Positions 6,706 to 10,172 of a stretch of DNA of 10,172 nucleotides are shown here, piece after piece (the first letter of the stretch is position 1; every line of letters starts with the position of its first letter). The stretch comes from UBA2658 sp964617335 (GTDB lineage Bacteria > Bacillota > Clostridia > Oscillospirales > Oscillospiraceae). The translations under genes and the position numbers were made by a program. Under the pieces are notes generated by a model. It was not told the DNA's origin, did no database searches, and saw only the letters and a program-made list of their open reading frames with translations. The stretch lies in contig CAZTXG010000041.1 in NCBI GenBank assembly GCA_964617335.1, forward strand, positions 1 through 10,172. The letters are read 5' to 3'.

Positions 6706-6915
6706 ATGGAACAAACAGTATTAAAAGTGGACGGAATGTCCTGCAATCACTGTGTAAACGCAGTTACAAAGGCAGTTAGCGCTCTTGGGGGAGTTGAAGA
6801 TGTTTCCGTGGATTTAGGCGGCAAAACCGTTTCTGTGAAGTTTGACCCATCCAAAAGCACTATTGAGGCAATTAAGTCCGCAATTGACGATCAGGGCTTT
6901 GAGGTTGTTGGCTGA
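6706..6915 (+). CDS. copZ: Copper chaperone CopZ (single HMA domain)
   Basis: A 69-residue single heavy-metal-associated domain with the binding loop GMSCNHC (C13, C16), the beta-alpha-beta-beta-alpha-beta pattern and a final GFEV strand. Such proteins carry Cu(I) in the cytosol and deliver it to the HMA domains of CopA. The His between the cysteines (CNHC) is common in CopZ, whereas the CopA domains upstream have CAAC. ATG 6706 follows GGAGG (6694-6698) at 7 bases; an in-frame TTG 21 bases earlier would place the ribosome site inside the gene. It is closed by a strong terminator 9 bases after the stop. Other HMA chaperones such as a MerP-like protein are formally possible, but the neighbour makes copper the clear choice. 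Confidence 0.95.
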   Translation: MEQTVLKVDGMSCNHCVNAVTKAVSALGGVEDVSVDLGGKTVSVKFDPSKSTIEAIKSAIDDQGFEVVG

Positions 6916-6924
6916 TAGTTAAAT

Positions 6925-6959
6925 AAAAGGAAGGCGGCCCATAGGCGTCTTCCTTTTTT
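6925..6959 (+). terminator. Rho-independent terminator after copZ
   Basis: AAAAGGAAGGCG (6925-6936) pairs with CGTCTTCCTTTT (6946-6957) over 12 bp with one G-U pair and a 9-base loop, in a run of six T. It ends the copper operon. Confidence 0.93.
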
Positions 6960-7035
6960 ATACAAGACATATTGCTATAAACAGCAGTATATATCATGTG
7001 CAATTAGCTGAAAGTCGATAAAACCTTGCAATTAT

Positions 7036-7065
7036 TTGCAAAAGATTTGTGTAATAGTGTATCAT
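7036..7065 (+). promoter_or_regulatory. Possible thioesterase promoter with shared operator words
   Basis: TTGCAA (7036-7041) and TATCAT (7060-7065) are 18 bases apart. The spacer and -10 are covered by TTTGTGTAATAGTGTATCA (7046-7064), pieces of which (TTTGTGTAA, GTGTAATA, TGTATCA) recur in the regulator/oxidoreductase gap at 9096-9104, 9140-9147 and 9131-9137. Confidence 0.4.
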
Positions 7066-7184
7066 GTACCTGTTGGTCAAAAACCCTTATGTTGTCATAT
7101 GCAAGCTTTTTATTCCTAAGCTTATGAGCTTGGAGCTGCCGGCAACAAAAAAGCTATGGAAGAACTTTAAACATTACACCATTA

Positions 7185-7224
7185 TATAAAAAGCCCGCCG
7201 ACGCTTTTTTAAGGTGCCGGCGGC
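7185..7224 (-). terminator. Minus-strand terminator-like hairpin with no obvious own gene
   Basis: Read on the minus strand, GCCGCCGGCAC (7223-7213) pairs with the GCGTCGGCGGGC arm (7203-7191) with one bulge and one mismatch, and the stem is followed directly by TTTTTATATAA. On the plus strand no U run follows. The nearest upstream minus-strand gene is the PucR-type regulator, whose stop is at 7822, so its transcript would have to cross the thioesterase gene in antisense. Confidence 0.5.
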
Positions 7225-7270
7225 TATTAATTTGTCTTACCACAATTTTCATCAAAGGAGATTTAAGTAT

Positions 7271-7798
7271 ATGAAGGTAAAAATAAAACAGCGCATGAGC
7301 TATGATGATGACTGCGTAATCTGCGGCGGCAATAATCCTGCCGGCATCGGTGCTGAGTTTTACGAAACGGAAGACGGCAGAGTTTTGTGCGTTTTCACAG
7401 GGAAATCCATACACCGCAGCTTTCCCCATATTATACACGGGGGCATGAGCGCCGCCATTTTAGACGACTGCATGGGGCGGACAATTCAGCTTTCTAAGCC
7501 TGAGCTTTGGGGGCTTACCCTAGATATGCAGCTTAGCTATAAAAGACCCGTACCTTATGACGAAACCTGCTATGCCGTGGCAGAGCTGACTGAGGAGAAG
7601 GAAAAGACTTATTCCGCAAAGGCTTATTTGCTCCTTCCCAACGGGGAAATCGCCGCAACTGCCGAGGGCAATTTTTATAAGGTGGATAATGACTATCTTT
7701 GCAAGTATATCGACGACCCAAGTCTCTACCATCTAAACGAGAATGCTCCTTATCCGGAATATATAAAGCTGCCCCAAATTGTAAGCCGCAAGTCTTAG
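7271..7798 (+). CDS. PaaI-family (hotdog-fold) acyl-CoA thioesterase
   Basis: This 175-residue protein has the hotdog thioesterase pattern of the PaaI/YiiD-like group: an N-terminal CVICGGNNPAG segment (15-25), the HGG motif in IIHGGMSAAILDD (54-66, H56-G57-G58) on the central helix with the likely acidic catalytic residue D65, and the sheet segments LTLDMQLSYKRPVP (82-95) and AEGNFYKV (131-138). Such enzymes cleave acyl-CoA to free acid plus CoA in the cytosol. ATG 7271 follows AAAGGAG with a 10-base gap, a little long but the only ribosome site. The tail after residue 140 is longer than in the shortest PaaI proteins. It stands alone on its strand, converging with the regulator only 23 bases away; shared upstream words link it to the oxidoreductase further right. 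Substrate is unknown. Confidence 0.87.
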   Translation: MKVKIKQRMSYDDDCVICGGNNPAGIGAEFYETEDGRVLCVFTGKSIHRSFPHIIHGGMSAAILDDCMGRTIQLSKPELWGLTLDMQLSYKRPVPYDETCYAVAELTEEKEKTYSAKAYLLLPNGEIAATAEGNFYKVDNDYLCKYIDDPSLYHLNENAPYPEYIKLPQIVSRKS

Positions 7799-7821
7799 AT
7801 GTTTTTCCAAAGTCTGAGCCT

Positions 7822-9039
7822 TTAGTCTAAAAAGCACATATCCCAAAGCTCAAAGCTGCTCAAAAGATATCTTGCCGTTTGCTCCTCCTCAAATCCCAGA
7901 CCAAAAATTTCATCTATGCGCCCCAGCCTATAGGACAGGGTGTTGCGGTGGATGAAAAGGCTTTTCGCGGCGGCATCTGTGTTGTGCATACTAAAGCAAT
8001 ACCTACGCAGGGTTTCAAAATAGTGGCTGTTGTTTTCCTTATCATATTGGGATATTTCAAACAGCGCCGGATGTATGAAAGCTCTGGCATCAGTATTTTT
8101 CGCAACAAATAAAAACAGGGGTGCCGGTGCATAGTCGCTATAAAAGGCCGGATTTTCCCCTGCCACAGCACAGGTTAAAACCGCCTGTTGATATTGATAG
8201 GGTAACTGCAGGAGATTGTCGAAAACATCCGAAACTCCGCTTACCCCATGTATTCTTGTAAAGAAACCCGCAGCCTCCTTAAGGAAGCGGGTTTCTTTTT
8301 CTTTTGCCTGGTCCGTCCCCTTCATTTCCCCGAATAAGCTAACTATATTTCCCTCATGTATGGTGGACACAGCGTTTCTGAAGGTTCTTTCCACCTGTTT
8401 TACCGAATATTCCCCATAGGCCTTTTGGGCGGCGCTCTCCCCTAGGGGAGTAACCATGACAACATAAGATTTTGAAATCTTCGCCCCAACGGCCTCTGCA
8501 GCCCAGCTTCTAAGATAGGTGTCGGTATCTCTTCGCAGAAGGTCTGATAAATAGGTGGAAAGAGAGGGCCTGTAGCCCGAGGCTCTGGACATTTTCATCC
8601 GCAGGGCATCCACCAATATCTGGGCAATCTCCAAATCCTCCTCCTGATATTCAGTTCCCAGCATAAAAATGCCCAAATGTCCCAGAATTCTGTCCTCCGT
8701 GTATATTTCGGCAAAAATCCGTGGAAACTTAGCTGTAAGCCCCCAATCAGCGTAAAAGGGCTTATAGGTAAGTCTTTTATCATTTATATACATTTCCTGA
8801 TAAGCGCAAATAAGCTCATAGGAAACCACCTTATGCTCATAAAGCATATCCCAAACCGTTTCTCCGATTTTCTTTTTTGGATACTGGCTTATAAGATAAT
8901 AGTTTTCGTCTGTTAAAACCACGCCATAATTCCAAAACTCCGCGGCGGCACGAATTAAATCGTGAATACTGTCTTTTTTCATAGCCTCGAAAAACACTTG
9001 ATAGGCCTTGTAAATCCTCTCATCCCACTTCTTTGTCAT
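7822..9039 (-). CDS. PucR/CdaR-type transcriptional regulator
   Basis: The 405-residue protein ends in the PucR-type helix-turn-helix: YFETLRRYCF, then NTDAAAKSLFIHRNTLSYRLGRIDEIFGL (353-381) and a final helix ending ELWDM, the hallmark of the PucR/CdaR family (HTH_30). The middle (about 160-300) fits the family's degenerate cyclase-like region. The N-terminal 150 residues, with YGVVLTDENYYLIS (38-51) and DRILGHLGIFMLG (116-128), look like a ligand-sensing GAF/PAS-type domain, but I cannot name it. ATG 9039 is set by a stop codon two codons upstream; GGAGGT is 11 bases before it, a loose spacing. It diverges from an old-yellow-enzyme gene and converges on a thioesterase, so it likely controls one or both in response to their substrate. 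An extended -10 (TGTTATAAT, complement of 9109-9117) suits its promoter. No terminator was found in the 23 bases after it. Confidence 0.88.
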   Translation of the reverse strand: MTKKWDERIYKAYQVFFEAMKKDSIHDLIRAAAEFWNYGVVLTDENYYLISQYPKKKIGETVWDMLYEHKVVSYELICAYQEMYINDKRLTYKPFYADWGLTAKFPRIFAEIYTEDRILGHLGIFMLGTEYQEEDLEIAQILVDALRMKMSRASGYRPSLSTYLSDLLRRDTDTYLRSWAAEAVGAKISKSYVVMVTPLGESAAQKAYGEYSVKQVERTFRNAVSTIHEGNIVSLFGEMKGTDQAKEKETRFLKEAAGFFTRIHGVSGVSDVFDNLLQLPYQYQQAVLTCAVAGENPAFYSDYAPAPLFLFVAKNTDARAFIHPALFEISQYDKENNSHYFETLRRYCFSMHNTDAAAKSLFIHRNTLSYRLGRIDEIFGLGFEEEQTARYLLSSFELWDMCFLD

Positions 9040-9195
9040 ATTTCACAAACACCTCCGGCCTTTTCTCATTTCCAGACATAGTTATTTTATTAACGTTTGT
9101 GTAAACTTATTATAACAGAGCTGATATTATTGTATCACGGTGTAATACTAAAAACAATTTATCTCTTGTTAAAAATTTTAAAGGAGAGTGCTGTA
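9040..9195. promoter_or_regulatory. Divergent promoter/operator region of regulator and oxidoreductase
   Basis: The 156-base gap carries a minus-strand extended -10, TGTTATAAT (9117-9109), and a second possible minus-strand promoter with TACAAT (complement of 9129-9134) 17 bases from TTGTTT (complement of 9152-9157). Two palindromes lie here: GTTT-GTGT-AAAC (9095-9106), near the predicted regulator start point, and GTATCAC-GGT-GTAATAC (9132-9148, 6 of 7 matching per arm). A clear plus-strand promoter for the oxidoreductase was not found. Operators for the PucR-type protein are inferred. Confidence 0.5.
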
Positions 9196-10172
9196 ATGAA
9201 TTTTGATACAAGCTTCACCCCAATGAAGATAGGTAATATGCTGGTGAAAAACAGGCTGGTTGTTCCGGCCATGGACTCCGGTATGTGCGAGGACGACGGA
9301 ACCGTAAAAGACCTTGCGGTGGATTATTACAAAGCAAGAGCCTTGGGCGGCTTCGGTATGATTATCCTTGAAATTGCCTCAGTTGAACCTATAGCTGTGG
9401 GTATGCCCCATCAGCTTGCCGCCTATGACGACAAGTATCTGCCCGGTCTTACAAAGCTTGCTCAGGGCATAAAGTCCGGCGGAGCACGGGCTGTTATTCA
9501 GCTTCACCACGCAGGCAGAGAAACCTATAGCGGCATGATAGGCGAAACTCCGGTGGCTCCTTCCCCCATCCCCTCCCCTGTTTACAGAGAAACCCCCAGA
9601 GAGTTTACTACAAAAGAGGTCTACGAGCTTATCGATAAATATGTAGACGCTGCCGTGCGCAGTAAAAAGGCCGGCTTTGACGCTGTTGAAATACACTCGG
9701 CCCACGGCTATCTTGGGCTTCAATTTATAAGCCCCCGCAGCAACAAGCGCATAGACGAGTTCGGCGGCGGCATAGAAGGCCGTGCCTATTTCCTCAAATG
9801 CTGCATAGAGGGCATCCATGAAAAATGCGGAAAAGACTATCCTGTTATAGTGCGTATATCAACAGGAGAAAAGCGTGTTGGCGGCATTTCGGAAAACGAA
9901 GCTGTCATCTATGCCCAGCTTCTAGAGTCCTACGGCGCTGCCGCCATCGACGTTTCCGCCGGAACCTATGCTGCCTGGGATATGATAGTTCCTCCCCCCG
10001 ATGCCCCCGGCGGCTGGAACCATCAGGCAACAAAGAGAATTAACGAAAGTGTCAGCATCCCCGTTATCGGTGTCGGCCGCTACAGCGACCCCTTTGCGGT
10101 AGACACAGCCATTCGTCGGGGCGAGTGTGATTTTGTGGCCCTCGGCCGCCAGTCTATAGCAGATCCGGACTT
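9196..10172 (+). CDS. Old-yellow-enzyme family NADH:flavin oxidoreductase (3' end outside window)
   Basis: The frame opens at ATG 9196 behind AAAGGAG (9180-9186) and runs off the window after 325 codons without a stop. It is an FMN-binding TIM barrel of the old-yellow-enzyme family: FTPMKIGNMLVKNRLVVPAM (7-26), IQLHHAGR (101-108), the active-site segment EIHSAHGYLGLQFISPRSNKR (165-185, with H167, H170 and Y172) and the phosphate-binding IPVIGVGR (288-295) and FVALGRQ (313-319). The pattern is that of the 2,4-dienoyl-CoA reductase/enoate reductase/BaiCD branch, whose full proteins are about 640-670 residues with an iron-sulfur cluster and an NAD(P)H-binding half after the barrel; whether that half is present lies outside view. 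Such enzymes reduce C=C bonds next to a carbonyl. The usual GGSxxNR is replaced by GGGIEGR (190-196). The substrate is unknown; the acyl-CoA thioesterase nearby hints at a CoA thioester. Confidence 0.9.
   Translation, partial: MNFDTSFTPMKIGNMLVKNRLVVPAMDSGMCEDDGTVKDLAVDYYKARALGGFGMIILEIASVEPIAVGMPHQLAAYDDKYLPGLTKLAQGIKSGGARAVIQLHHAGRETYSGMIGETPVAPSPIPSPVYRETPREFTTKEVYELIDKYVDAAVRSKKAGFDAVEIHSAHGYLGLQFISPRSNKRIDEFGGGIEGRAYFLKCCIEGIHEKCGKDYPVIVRISTGEKRVGGISENEAVIYAQLLESYGAAAIDVSAGTYAAWDMIVPPPDAPGGWNHQATKRINESVSIPVIGVGRYSDPFAVDTAIRRGECDFVALGRQSIADPD

Larger units (their letters stand above)
6960..7270. other. 311-base structured gap before the thioesterase
   Basis: No gene is supported here. 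The stretch holds a weak hairpin (6969-6976 with 6983-6990), a likely promoter (7036-7065), a CAAGCT/AGCTTG inverted repeat (7102-7107 with 7127-7132) with AAGCTT pairs inside it, a GC-rich terminator-like hairpin that reads correctly only on the minus strand (7185-7224), and the AAAGGAG ribosome site (7254-7260). The plus-strand leader would be about 200 bases, long enough for regulation, but it matches no riboswitch I recognise. Confidence 0.5.

Noticed and set aside
7102..7270. A known riboswitch class in the thioesterase leader
   Set aside because: The leader is long and structured, but no consensus core of a class I know was recognised.
7154..7438. 94-codon minus-strand frame across the thioesterase start
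   Set aside because: It shows no recognisable motif, overlaps the conserved thioesterase N-terminus, and runs across the GC-rich hairpin.
9379..9819. 146-codon minus-strand frame inside the oxidoreductase
   Set aside because: It is a shadow frame opposite well-conserved flavin-barrel motifs.

Overview
The window reads as chromosomal DNA of a Firmicute, most likely a gut-type anaerobic Clostridium relative. The reasons are strong GGAGG-type ribosome binding sites, a TTG start, U-tailed hairpin terminators, heavy ATA/AGG/AGA/CTT codon use from about 1743 on, and the gene content (MepA-like MATE pump, HxlR and PucR-type regulators, an old-yellow-enzyme oxidoreductase). No rRNA, tRNA, insertion sequence, CRISPR array or phage gene was seen. 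Identifications come from motif reading only.

Region 1 (1-1425): the 3' end of a creatininase-family hydrolase, a strong intercistronic hairpin, then a complete TIM-barrel sugar epimerase and a textbook terminator. The pair resembles the IolN (3-dehydro-scyllo-inosose hydrolase) and IolO (5-keto-L-gluconate epimerase) steps of the alternative inositol pathway. This is the end of a plus-strand catabolic operon.

Region 2 (1426-3162): a gene-free stretch with a good sigma-A promoter, a leader carrying a terminator-like hairpin and a 40-codon frame through it, then a MATE efflux pump starting at TTG 1743. The pump converges on the next minus-strand genes.

Region 3 (3163-6960): a minus-strand pair (an HxlR regulator with an alkyltransferase-like DNA-lesion-binding protein downstream) diverges from a plus-strand copper export pair (the two-HMA Cu(I) P-type ATPase CopA and the chaperone CopZ) closed by a terminator. 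The hxlR-copA gap holds an HxlR-type palindrome. The regulator has a Cys/Met/His-rich C-terminal tail, so it could be the copper sensor. No CsoR or CopY gene or operator was seen.

Region 4 (6961-10172): a structured 311-base gap, a PaaI-type acyl-CoA thioesterase, a convergent PucR/CdaR-type regulator on the minus strand, and, divergent from the regulator, an FMN-dependent old-yellow-enzyme oxidoreductase that runs off the window end. The thioesterase promoter and the regulator/oxidoreductase intergenic region share short sequence words, suggesting one small regulon acting on an unsaturated acyl or CoA substrate. A terminator-like hairpin on the minus strand lies beyond the thioesterase, so the regulator transcript may run antisense through that gene.

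The most interesting leads are the HxlR-copper pairing, the possible attenuator before the MATE gene, and the possible antisense 3' UTR plus shared operator words in region 4.
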